Positions 1 to 11,048 of a DNA stretch of 64,000 nucleotides are shown here, in pieces; position 1 is the first letter of the stretch, and the number at the start of each line of letters is the position of its first letter. A model generated the notes under the pieces. That model was not told the DNA's origin. It made no database searches and was given only the letters and a program-made list of their open reading frames with translations. Source of the stretch: Isoetes taiwanensis (lineage: Eukaryota; Streptophyta; Lycopodiopsida; Isoetales; Isoetaceae); assembly GCA_021234155.1 (NCBI GenBank), contig JAJEKV010000003.1:7194413-7258412 (forward strand). The letters are read 5' to 3'. The position numbers were made by a program, and so were the translations under genes.

Positions 1-365
1 CATCGTAAAAATTTGGTCGCGGCAAGATGCAAAGAAAGGGATCATATATGAAATGGATAGAAGATATTGAAAATATGGTCAATTCTATTGCAGCCTAATT
101 TCTCTCGCAGCAGCCTTAAGATTAGAAAAGTTGCGGGAATTATTGAATGAATGTACATGTGCGGCTTTGGAGATTGAAGGGATTCAAGAAACACGCTGGT
201 TGAGTAGACATAGTGCCATTGCTAAGCTATGTGAGGATTTGCCCCGCCGCTAGAATATTCAAGGATGGAAAATCATGATATTTTGAAAAAGCTTGCTGAT
301 TTTAAGATGATCTACCGCTGCACTTTTTGGCAGGCGCTCTTGGAGGTCTCACAATATTAAGTAAA
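1..365 (+). pseudogene. hAT-family transposase relic, middle part
   Basis: A broken reading frame contains ETRWLSRHSAIAKLCEDL followed, after a frameshift, by LKKLADFKMIYRCTFWQALLEV. The TRWLSR...I..L pattern is typical of the middle of hAT/ZMYM-like transposases. The frame has several stops and shifts, so it is dead. It is cut at 365/366 by an inverted Helitron, and the same protein resumes at 3254. The start lies outside the window. The family call rests on motif recognition. The class (hAT) is fairly sure, the subfamily is not. Confidence 0.6.
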
Positions 366-3253
366 CTAGTAATCCAGTGTGCTCAGCCGTTCTTGACATA
401 AGCAACGCCGGGCTTAAGTTGGAAACTTGTAAATGAGAAAAATATCTTTGGGGAAAGCCATGTAACCCCGATCTATGTTTTAATGAACGCGGGCCTAAAT
501 TCCACAATTCCACACTAATAAGTTCCTATTTTAACTTGAATTTGTTTGCCTTGAAATTAATTTAGAGCATAGAGAAATTAATGAGGTAATAGATTATTGA
601 TTTTGGGCTTATATACTTGGTTGCCCATAAAACAATCAAACCATAAAACCATGTGCAAGACATGCATACACGCAAGCCACGCTAAAGGCATTTTTCAATG
701 ACAACCTCCAACATGGGGTTTATATATCTAGCATCTTGTTGTCTCTAGAACGGATGTATTTCTTAAGGTTATATCTTAAATCTTGACTATCTTCCTTCTA
801 GTTCACGAGCAAGGAATTCTCTAGGTTTTTACTCAATTGATTATGCAAAGATTGATTCTATTGAAAGACAATCATGTATATTAAAGAAAAACCAAAAGAA
901 AACTTTGAGTCAAAGACTTTTAACAAGTACAAAAATAGTTATCAAGCTTGTTGCAAGGGCCCTTTCACATCGAGTCAACATACTCTTCGGGCCATGTGAA
1001 GGCTCCAACAAGAGAATGCACAAAAATGATTGTATAAGCCGATAGATTATTAAAACCTCATATACCTTGGATATGGTTTTAAATGTAGTACCATCTCACA
1101 ATATAATTAGAATGCTCCCCAGTATTTAGTAACAACAACAGAGATGAAAGCAAAGTGGCACTCTTTAAAAATATCCATCGGGACCTTGAGAAAGAAAGGT
1201 TCATGTGAGAGGCATGTAGTCAAGAACTTGAAGAAGCTCCTAGATAGCCTTGCAAAAACATGCGCAATAATAAGACAAAAGAAAGAGATATATCCCCATG
1301 GTCTAGATGCTCAAGTCCTTGAGGTTATGCTTCAAAAAATGTTGCAGCTTTAGAAAGTGGAGTGGTGATTCATAACTCTCCACATTTTTAATAACAAAGT
1401 TATCGTATATGTTTTCGCGAGTTTCCTTTAAATCTAATTAGTTTGCGCTTTATCAACATTAGAAGAGTCGCACCCACTTAGATGAAAAAACACGCTGCAA
1501 AGAGAAGTCCTATAGTTAGGAGAAGAACTCCAAAGTAGGATAAAGGGACTCTAGCACCGGATTGTTATAGCTCCCTTCGATGCACAACCCATACAAAGCC
1601 ACTATCGCCGCAACCAAATGCTATCCATTTTGCCCAAATTCACCGATCCGGGCCAAATACGCCCCTTAGTACTCTTCGGACTTGCCCTTACATTTGCCGA
1701 TGAACACACCGGCGTGCGATGCGGGCCCGGGTCGCATATTCGAGGTGCCGGACTCGGCGAGGTCACCTTTGCCCCCACTGTCTGCTCGCTGATTGGGCAC
1801 TACACAAAGCGGACATGATCAGATATATTTGGGTGTTTCTGGCATTTTATATGTTAGGACAGTTTGTCACCAGGGCCGATTGTCGCCACGGTTTTTCCCT
1901 CGAAAACTTCTGGCTGGTTTTTAATCCGCAAGAATCCGCTTGTCGCGTTTTTGTATTGGGTCCCATAGACCGATTGGTCTCCGTGGATCTATAAAAATAC
2001 CTTCCTTCCTTCCAACCAAGATGGCCACTTCCGAAATTATATGAATAATGTGATCGCCTAATTAAAAAATGGCAAAACAAACATACGAACTACCAAGAAG
2101 AGGATACGTTCTGACAATTTAAAAACATATGCATAGTGATGAGAACCTCTTGTAACATGCCGAGTCGGGCAAAAGCATTTACAACATCCTTCCGTGCATG
2201 AGAAAATAAAATCGCTAACATCTCAAAACATACCTTAAATTGACATAGTCAAAAAATCGAAATCAAAGAAGCACCATTCTTTTGCAAAGTCCTACATGCT
2301 CAAATATCCATTGCGTGAGCCTATATATGCCACTTTCGCCTTGGTTGAGAAGCCCGGACTATATTTTTGATAACCGTGGTCGCCAAGCATTTTGCTCCCG
2401 TTCCATAAAAGTTGATTTCTCCGGCGAAGGTGCTCATGAAACCCGTAAGGAATGAAAATAGAATGTTTGAGCCCCAAATGCCCATGCTATTGCTCTATCC
2501 AACTCTTTCAACGTACATCTTGGCAATGTCAAATCCTTTGTAGGCATTCTCAAGCGTTCTAAATACCTTGTGATGGTAAACGATGTCTAGAGCGGATAAT
2601 TTCAGAACGGCCATGTCTTGATGAACAGAGATCAAAAAAGTCGCGGATGGTCTTTAGCTTTCATATCTTTGAACCAAAAATGGATAACCCCGAAATATGA
2701 TTGTCCGGGAACCTCCAACCTCCTTTTCCGGGATGATATGCCATAAAAATAGGTGCCGGATCAATTGTCTTCTTTCATAGTAACGAGAGCGTGAAAAGAA
2801 ATACCAAAATCAGAATAGGTTAAGCTCGAGCAAGGTAAATCCTATTAGAACTCAAAATCTTGATAATGTTTTCGCCCCCGCCGGGCCTTGCCGAGCTGCC
2901 ATAGCTGCAAACGCACCCTAGAATAGGCTAAAAAAACCTAAGAAATGACAAACGAAATCGCCGAACAGTTTGCCATGGTCGGAGTTGTGGCATTGAGATG
3001 TGATAGCCGAACCTAAGCTTTACTGAAGTGTTATTTTTATTTTTCTTCAAAGGCGCCTTCAAAGATCAACCGTTTAGGCAAAGATGCTCCCCTCGCAAAC
3101 CCCGGGCCATCACCGCTTCACCGCTCGCTCTGGTTTCGATAGGGCAACGCCGCTGTCTCTTTTTTATGTTGAATCTCCACCGCCCCTTAGAAAGATCGAA
3201 TTCTCACCGCTGGATCTAGGGCGCGGTCCATTACATAACATTATAATATAAGA
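366..3253 (-). mobile_element. Non-autonomous Helitron, inverted copy
   Basis: Read on the minus strand, the element starts TCTTATATTATAATG (3253 downward) and ends CTAG (369-366). It is flanked by A and T, as Helitrons require. About 40 bp inside the 3' end there is a degraded version of the GC-rich hairpin seen in the other copies. Nearly its whole length matches 32,618-35,536 in opposite orientation, which fixes both ends. No RepHel helicase frame is visible, so it is non-autonomous. It splits the hAT relic. Many small differences from its sister copy involve CTG/CAG sites (see findings). Confidence 0.8.
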
Positions 3254-4140
3254 TTGTTTCAAGCTCGTAGTTTTGATATAACTATTATAGCGTAGCATGT
3301 TACAACTGCTATCAAAGGTCTTCAAACTTATGACATTGCTGAGCCCGAGGCGCATTTGAATGCAAGTCAACATGATTCAAGGGTTATCCCATAGTTCCTG
3401 ATTATGGTCCTCCGTGGTCGGCTAGCGGCCTTAAGAACTTCCATATGGGGGATGAGTATAGGACCTTCAAACTATCAAGGCAAACCGATGGGACAGATTT
3501 GAAATTGCCTTTAACACATCAAAAAGACCTATGGAAAGGCTATTTGTGATCTGCTTGCAAGTCGATTTGAAGACACATCAATAATGAAAATTTTAATATT
3601 CTATCTTCTTTACTTATATCAAGGGCTAGCGTACCAAGAAAGTTTGGTGAGGATGGTTTAGAAGAATTAATTACCTTTTATGGAACACCAAAGAAAGTCA
3701 AGGGATCCGGGAGGAGAAGGCATTGCCTTCAATTGATGCGTATGTGGGAGGGTCGAAAGTATGCAGATTACAAAATCCATGCTTTAGCTAATTGGCAGCA
3801 TAAGAGCATGGAAGATGTTTGTGCTATGATCGCTTCAAACCAAAACAAAGGAGGTAATGCTTCAAAAAACATTCTAACGTTGTTTCAAATTTCTTTTTAG
3901 TTCAATGTGCTAGCAATGCAATTTGTGAAAGCATATTCAGCCATAGAACTAACATCAAAACAAGAGGGCGCCCATTGATGGGAGCACGTGAGTTTAAATG
4001 CAAGTCTTTCCATTTGTTGTAAATGGAACCGTAAAGCAAGAGACTTTGACTTCAGAAAGAATATAGAATTGTGGAGAAAGAAGGCTGATAATCGAGGTCG
4101 CCTTTATCTATACCGGTGAACCAAGATGCTACTTAGTTTA
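3254..4140 (+). pseudogene. hAT-family transposase relic, C-terminal part
   Basis: This continues the frame broken at 365: LFQARSFDITIIA, then after shifts LVRMV, HALANWQHKSMEDVCAMIA, and a C-terminal region with FDFRKNIELWRKKADNRGRL. The last 420 bp match the cleaner copy at 15,769-16,183. The C-terminus resembles the hAT dimerisation region (SNA.CE..FS, LNA, FDF). Frameshifts near 3860 and 3895 break it. Not functional. Confidence 0.65.
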
Positions 4141-4228
4141 GTAGGTCACGATAGTAATGTAACGTACCTAAAATTTTGATATATAGTGGGCTATCTATGT
4201 ACTACCCACAAAAATGGCTTTGTGTATT

Positions 4229-5364
4229 CTCACAATTTTTTTTTTTTTTTTGAAGTCAAGTATATGTATTATATTCAAAGGATAAAATGTTTACATACAT
4301 ACGCTTGAGTCCGAGCCGCTACCACTTCTCGTATCCATGGATAGCAGTCGCACTGGGCCTAGTACTCTTTTAGCCTCTCTCTCGACTTCTTTTCCATAGG
4401 ATACTACAGAGAGAAGGACTAATTTCCTAGACCCTAATGACACAACTAGGGGCCGCCATCAACAAGAACAACCCGCCTCTTCTCCAAAACATATACTATG
4501 GGAGCTAAGTTCTGCTTTTCCACATGCCCCAACCGCATCATTGCTTCAAAAAATAGGCCCTCGGATATAGCAAAGAAACCAGACCTGAGATTACTAGCAA
4601 AGAAGAAAGGGAGTAGCCAATCGCACCGGTCACCGCCAAACTAGAGACATGATCCTCTTTATGCTCCCCTTAAGATTGTGTTGATCCCATCACCGCCGCA
4701 GCAATACTATAGGGGTGCCTCATGCAATGAGGCACTCGACCTTCTTTTTACCAACGAACCGAAAGGATCCGCGACCGCCAGAATCCCCGACCCACGCCGA
4801 CCCATCCGATTCTAGCCATGCAGCCTTGTCTTCCCAAGACCAAGAATGTAACCTTCTAGGGTCTCCCCCCCCACTCAGAAGTCCATGACTTTGAGCTGTC
4901 CCATTTCTGCAGACTACCAATTCTCAAGCCACCCCTTTGCCGAAAGGGAGCACGGCCCCGCTAATTGTTAGACAAACAGCCACACGCTTTTGAAACATTT
5001 GCAAATGTAAAATGCGTATGCTCATCTTCCGTCAAGGGTCCGCTCTTTGCGCATACTAGCACCAGCATAAAAGAAAAAGGGTTACGTAGAATAGTACTAT
5101 AGATGCCAACAACGCCTTCTTCTCACCGCCATAATACTACTGGGGGGCCACAACTTGTTTCCAAATTGCCTAACACCAAGCTAATCTTGAAGATCCCTTC
5201 CGAAATTTTTCTAGCCGGGGGACCAGACTTGAAGAGTGGTTCCTTCTTCTTATGGCAACACATACTACTGTGGTTGTTTATATCTCATTTCCCGAATCGT
5301 GATCCCTTCTCCCGCACCACTAGGAGTCGACAAGAACGAGATCAATGGCGTAAAAGGAGCACTC
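4229..5364 (-). mobile_element. Retroposon copy with poly(A) end, truncated
   Basis: A poly(T) run at about 4239 followed by GAAGTCAAGTATATG marks, on the minus strand, a poly(A)-tailed transcript end. The following 1.1 kb match 16,282-17,431. The match stops near 5364, so this copy lacks the 5' part kept at 17.4-17.8 kb. It sits just 3' of the hAT relic, as the other copy does, so both belong to one larger duplicated segment. No convincing protein frame is present. It could be a LINE derivative or a processed transcript. Confidence 0.55.
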
Positions 5365-5683
5365 GCTTTTTAGATAGAAAGTAAAAAGAAGTTTACTAAT
5401 GTCACCAATAATTCTCTCAATGTATGATGACGCTGTTATGCTTGATTATTATACCATCGATTCCCCGTACAAAGGTACCATTTTAGATGATTCTCATCCA
5501 TAGGTGAAACCAATTGAACATACGTGAAACCAATTGAACATACAGTCTTTTACATTTTGGCAGTATAGATATATTATCGGGAGACTTAAATGCATCAACT
5601 CTTCCGGTTAACATTTGGGTCAAGATGAATTGCTGCAGAGAACGACTTTCTTTGTGAAACAATCTGTTAACCATCTGACATTA

Positions 5684-5713
5684 GCCCGGCAACGCCGGGC
5701 ACCCGTTTACTAG
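5684..5713 (+). mobile_element. Helitron 3' terminus
   Basis: The hairpin GCCCGGC-AAC-GCCGGGC (5684-5700) is followed 9 bp later by CTAG (5710-5713) and then T. This is the standard Helitron 3' end, and the hairpin is close to those at 31,980 and 35,536. The matching 5' end was not found. The retroposon match upstream ends near 5364, so the element may be only about 350 bp long. Confidence 0.7.
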
Positions 5714-6473
5714 TAGTATACTTTAATTTTTTTTGTCTTTGGGAAAATCAAATGGGATCCTGTTATGAATTTTGTTTGCAGGAACGACCCGATTCAAAAT
5801 TATAATTTCCGATTAAGTGAGAAAACTACAGGAAATTTTCCGATAGGAGAAAAAAGGTTTCCCCAACGCTGCCTAGCTATGAGAGTTATTTGGAGGGCTC
5901 TCTTCAATGGTCCGTCATCATCTAATCGTCTATCATGCTTCACCTTAAGGCAAATCCTTCACGTTGAAGGCAATACTAGCAGTTAGATGATTCTTTTATG
6001 GTTCTTTTTGCACATCTTCCTTGACTCGACTACTTTGACTCGACTACTTTGAGAAGAAATGAGGGATAAAAAAGAAGGAATGGCTATGGTATTACAAGAA
6101 TAGTAACTCATATTATGACAACGGGTTAATTAACTTTTAGCATAATCCTTGGAGTTTTATTTAAGTTAATTAATGCAACTCTTGTGCTAAAGACACAACT
6201 TACAACTTGTAAAGATAGTGCATGGAGGATAGATCCCAGCAAGAAAAATAAACGGTAGAATTTAGATCTTCAATGATTCACCATAAAAATTTTCAAAGCA
6301 GAGCACTTCTTGGCAGTGGGGAAGCAGACCACTATGATATGTTTGCATAAGTGCATTGTCATTTTGCATATCAACAGGAAGGCTTATTGCACCTGAATTT
6401 GAAACAACAACATAAGTGCATTATTATTTTCAAACTTTGATATTCCTTTTTTTTAAATTATGCCCGACGAAAA

Positions 6474-6501
6474 GCCCAACAACGCTGGGCACCTTTTCTA
6501 G
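6474..6501 (+). mobile_element. Helitron 3' terminus
   Basis: The hairpin GCCCAAC-AAC-GCTGGGC (6474-6490, one mismatch) is followed by ACCTTTTCTAG and T. It belongs to the same terminal family as the ends at 5713, 31,980 and 35,536. The 5' end was not located; it must lie between 5714 and about 6440 or be degraded. Confidence 0.65.
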
Positions 6502-7206
6502 TAATTATAGAATGTTAGAACTAACCTTGCCAAGACACCATGCCTGATGCACCTGCATTGTGAGTAATAAGTTTGTTATATGAACTAGTAGAGTAACTAA
6601 CATTGCAATGCATTGAGCCAATTAAATCATTTAGAAGCAAAGACTAAACACATTTGTTGTATGAGATGCTAGGCTATTGAATCAAATATAGAGAAATGTA
6701 TTGGATAGCCAGAAAATGCTTTGTGAACTCGAAGATGAAGTCGAGGAGGCATAAACATATAGGCGTTTAAGAGGCGTAAAACGATAGGGATGCAACCACA
6801 ATCAAGAGTCAAGATTGTGGGTCTTGTAGTGCCTCATGGAAGTGCCTCTAAGTATGGCGGCTCATGGCACCAATTCAATGAACAATTAGTTCATATATTA
6901 GTAAAACTTTGAATATCTAATACGCTTATGAAAAATGCAAAGGGACAACCAAAGCTAAGTCTGGGAATAGGCATGTACAGCACAACTTGAAACAGAAGTC
7001 AGAGACCCAAACTCAACTGGACGAAATGCCTAAAAATTTATATTCAGCATATAATCGAAACTAAAATCGGATTGATGAAGACAATCCTAGTAGTTCAGAA
7101 TAAAAGTCTGGGACAGGATATTTTATAAGAGTACAGAACTGCCTTAAGTGTTAGGCATAACAGAACAGAACTGTCGCGGACCTACATATGCTGCAGTTGT
7201 GCAATG
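6502..7206. other. No gene recognised
   Basis: AT-rich sequence without a recognisable reading frame, tandem repeat or terminal structure. Confidence 0.5.
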
Positions 7207-8057
7207 TTAGAAATGCCGAAATTTTGAAAATGGCTTAAAAATGAGGATACTCACGTATGTGTTTGCTTGCTTTGAGCGGCCGATACCCTCTTTTGGCGTT
7301 GCCATTAAAACGTTTTTCAGCTCTTTATAAAAATGAGCTAGTTCTGAAGAATTTTTAGAGTGGTAGATATGGATGCTTGTCACTTCCAACAAGGCCCAGT
7401 CATCCTTTTTAATCCTATGCAGCAAACAGAAATCATTCCATCCCGCTCCAAAACTAGTAGTGTAGAGTAACATCTCCATATAATCTGTTTCTTTTTGAAC
7501 CTAGGAACTGCAACTTTCACAATTCCTCCTGTTATTACTGAAATGTTGGCTGCAAACAGCTTCGGAAGCGACTATAAAATGTACGTGATTGTTATAAAAA
7601 AAGCCAGGCAGAATGCATATAACTTAATAAGATAAATTACAACAAAAAAACCTACATTTCTTCCGCCTCGCAGATTATTATGCGTGAATTTCATGATATG
7701 ATATCGATCAGGAAGCCCCTCCCTTGCAGCTTGTACTGTTTCCTCAAATTTTTCCGAGAATTTGGATGAAGAGGAGTTCCTCTTTTTTTCCTTAGAGGAC
7801 ATCCTTTTTTTCTCTATGACTCTAACCCATAGCAATTTACGTTCAAAAAGCTTGCAAAAAAGAATGTCCCCTTCTTCCATGCCCTCCTCCTGTTCAAACA
7901 GACTCCATCCATCTGCAAGACATATTTTGTGATGCTGTTTCACAACTTCAACATTGTGATGTGAACCTTTTGGTCCTCGGATTAACAGAGAACCACTGCA
8001 CAAATGCTTATTGAGTTTGGAAAAAGGAAGCAGTATCGCCAAGATTTTAAGCAACAT
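7207..8057 (-). pseudogene. B3 DNA-binding domain gene fragment, two exons
   Basis: Two minus-strand blocks look like the C-terminal halves of plant B3 DNA-binding domains. The upstream block (about 8019-7660) reads LLIRGPKGSHHNVEVV, then GWSLFEQEEGMEEGDILF: the LRGP.G..W.V ... GW..F ... L.EGD.L.F pattern. It follows a plausible acceptor (TTTGTGCAG) and ends near AATGTAG/GTTTTT. The second block (about 7455-7270) reads GAGWNDFCLLHRIKKDDWALLEVTS, a second B3 end. A Lys/Ser-rich linker joins them. No start exon or B3 N-terminal half was found, so it is probably a gene fragment. REM-type transcription factors are the closest class by layout. Confidence 0.5.
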
Positions 8058-8059
8058 AT

Positions 8060-9188
8060 TAGCGTTACAAAAATTGAATCAGCAATTTACCAAATGAAGT
8101 TTGGATCCAACGGTGGCTGTAAAATGGGCAAGGATTCTTCCTGCCATAGCCGTTCGTTCTTTTTTCTCCCTCATTTTTTTTCTCACCAATAGTCGTCGAG
8201 TGAAGATTAGGTTTGGCCATAATCGGGCTCTACCATATCGAAGATATCAAAGATCATTAAAATGCAAAATCATTACCGTGACAGTGGTATATGGGATAAT
8301 TTTAGATCTAAAATGTAGGTTACTAAAATTAGAATGATTGTAGGTTACTAGACCTAGCTGTTGTACAGAAGGCTTTAATTTGGGCTTTTGGACAAATTTC
8401 TATTTGTTCTTTCTTTTTCAATATTTTGTTTCGGAAATGGCAAGTGGAGGAGAATAGCTTTGTTTCCATGGTATAATACAAAACTTATGTAGCCGGGTTG
8501 AGTAGCAAGGATTAGAAGCTGCTAATCAATGTTAATGTTAACATTAATGTGCTTAGCTCCTCAAATGTGTGGTCTCTTGTTCAGCATTGCCCGAGCGTAA
8601 TAGAATAGAACGTGGTTTGGTTTTGTTAGCCCGTAAGTTTTAGACTTATTTAAGAAGTCAGAGATATTAAATTATACAAATGAAGAAGGAAAGGGTGATA
8701 ACTTCATACTAATTAGGCAAAGCGACTAGGCATATTTTTCTACATTTTGGACTTGTTCAAATGAATGCATATATGCCCATCCGTGGTCACTCTAGTAGCA
8801 GCCACCAATGGTAGAATGCGGTGCATGAAGTCCTGCTCACATGTGATCGAAAGTGACATGGAGGGCATGGGGGTCTTGACTTGTTTGGCGAGAGGGCTGG
8901 TCATGGCGGCATAAAGGTTTGCCACACATGGGCTTCTAGTGGAACTTAGAGAGTGTCTCTTTCCTCCCTTGTTTATGAGGTGTAAAAGCACGAATCTATT
9001 GCCGTAATAATATAAATGTCAAAGCCCAAATGGATTGGTGAAAAAATGGCTAGAATAATAATGATGTGCCCGGCCCGCAAATCAAATCCACATTACACCT
9101 TGCATTTTGTTGCTATTATTTCAAGCTTCTTCAAGCACTATGTTTTTGTTTTTTCAGATATGTAAATACATGAAGAAATACTTCACTC
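8060..9188. other. No gene recognised
   Basis: Mostly AT-rich. A minus-strand open stretch at 8740-8991 has no recognisable motif, and neither strand shows repeats. Confidence 0.4.
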
Positions 9189-9840
9189 TTATAAGATGAA
9201 AGTTATGACCTTGAATGTATGTACATCAAATCCTTCCATGTGATGATAATTGTAAGGTATTCCCCGGCCATCTAGAATGATGAACATGTGGCAACTCCCG
9301 GAATATGAAAAAAGAAATCCATGATTCTTTATGGCTCCCGAGATGGATCTTTGGATTTGGCTTGAGTGCATGGATCACATCAGAAACTAAAACCCAAAAA
9401 TTAAACAAGAGTGAGTGTCTACGTAATAATAACTCAAATAATATAAGCATCATTTGGTAATGCACAAGAATATGAACTAACCAACCTTGATACCATCACG
9501 AATGAAGAATACCGGAATGTTGTTTCCAACCAAGTCGGGTTCCTTTCCCTTGTATAAAACTACACATCAAAATCCCTTTGGAGCTCGTAGAGTTTCGGGA
9601 CTTCTTCTCTCATGGATTACAATTGAAAAGTGGACAATAAGTGGGGTTTGAGCCCCGTGAGCACGTAAGAAATCAGCACAAGTCAAGTGGGATATATCAT
9701 GTGTGACCTCAAGGAAACCCTTTGCACTTGCATCCGCTGCATGTACAACACGCTTGAATCCTCTCCCCGTCAAACGGGCAAGCTTCTCAACTAGATGGTA
9801 GTCTTCATGCAGCACATGCCCCGTGATTTACAATTACATA
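9189..9840 (-). pseudogene. Catalase pseudogene, two exons
   Basis: The minus strand carries clear catalase sequence (heme H2O2 dismutase, peroxisomal in plants). Exon 1 (about 9835-9497) includes [42 protein letters not shown] and DLVGNNIPVFFIRDGIK. The catalytic His of VVHA and Asn of GNN are present. A TGA interrupts it after APKGF. After a GT...AG intron, exon 2 (about 9385-9195) gives SDVIHALKPNPK and, after a shift, RGIPYNYHHMEGFDVHTF. The heme-ligand region and the C-terminus are missing. It is a decayed, truncated copy, possibly carried by one of the local Helitrons. Confidence 0.8.
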
Positions 9841-11038
9841 CGGCTTGTATAAGATGTCCTCATTAGAAAAGGTTAATTATTGATAGGTAGAATCAAGAGC
9901 CAAGAAATGAAATAAAATAGTCCTCGACGCACAAAAATAATGATTGAAAAACCAGATATCTTAGAACATACATAGAAAACCGACATTCTAATGAATCAAG
10001 TCCGTTACACTATATTAGTGTTCATAAGCTAGCGATATATCTAGATAAATGTAATAAGGAGTATTATGCGGGTATTCACTACCCGACCTTTGGCGATGAT
10101 GTAGGCTCAAACCTGAAACCGCCTTTGCACAAAAAAAGAACCTAAAAAGAGAACTGTGGAAACCGCCGGAACAAAACGGAGGATGCATTTGAGACTTTAC
10201 ATGTAATTTTATTTACACTCATTTGCCAAACTTGCTTAATGCAAATAACTCTTCAAATTGCAAAATGAAAGAGATAAGAAATGTAATACGCTTCAAGCTT
10301 TAGCAATGGAGCCAGAGGCTTAAAAAAATAAACCTCGCTTTGTGGCATTCGTATTACTGGATGTTTTTTCAGCCTAAACTTCCATAAAACTTCCATGCTA
10401 ATACAAACTTGGCATATCTATGGCGCCTCGGATCTTCAAGAGTAATGCCTAACATATGATCTCATGAATGAAGGTTCCCTTCCATCTCCCCGCTTCGACC
10501 ACCCACGGCTCCATGGCGGTAAGCCCGTATTTTGCTTCATCTATATAAGGACATTTTGGAAGAAAAAAAACATCCATAACCAAATACGCACTTGCTTTAT
10601 ACGGGTATAATATGGTGAAACCCCTGTATGTGTGAGTAGTGGAAGCCGTCTAGATCATGTTCACAATGAGTGGAGCCAATCCATCCTTACTTTCTCGCTT
10701 TGGAGTCATTTTAGGGTAGCATGGGGGTCGACTACTCATAGTAGCTTGTGCCAAAGTGAGATTTCTAAAATGGGACTCAAGCGATCTTTGTGAGTAGTGG
10801 AAACCTGTTTGGGTATATTTTGACCAATTCGAGCAAAATAAGATACGCAACCTACTAACTTAACATCCTTAACACCATATATAACAAGTTATTTACTTAT
10901 ATTACTCAAACATTTCTAATACAACAGTCTCATCTATCGGCCTTCTTTATAAATCTATTCTTGGACGCTAAAAATCTATTCTCCGCGGATGCTAAAAATC
11001 TATTCTTATTCTTATTCTTTATAAATCGGGCCAGGTGC
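9841..11038. other. No gene recognised
   Basis: AT-rich intergenic sequence. A short repeated motif (GTGAGTAGTGGAA) occurs near 10,633 and 10,790. Nothing else is supported. Confidence 0.4.
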
Positions 11039-11048
11039 AAGTTCTTTG

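Noticed and set aside
7572-7660. Hydrophobic C-terminus after the B3 fragment as a membrane anchor
   Set aside because: It lies after a probable splice donor and is intron read-through.
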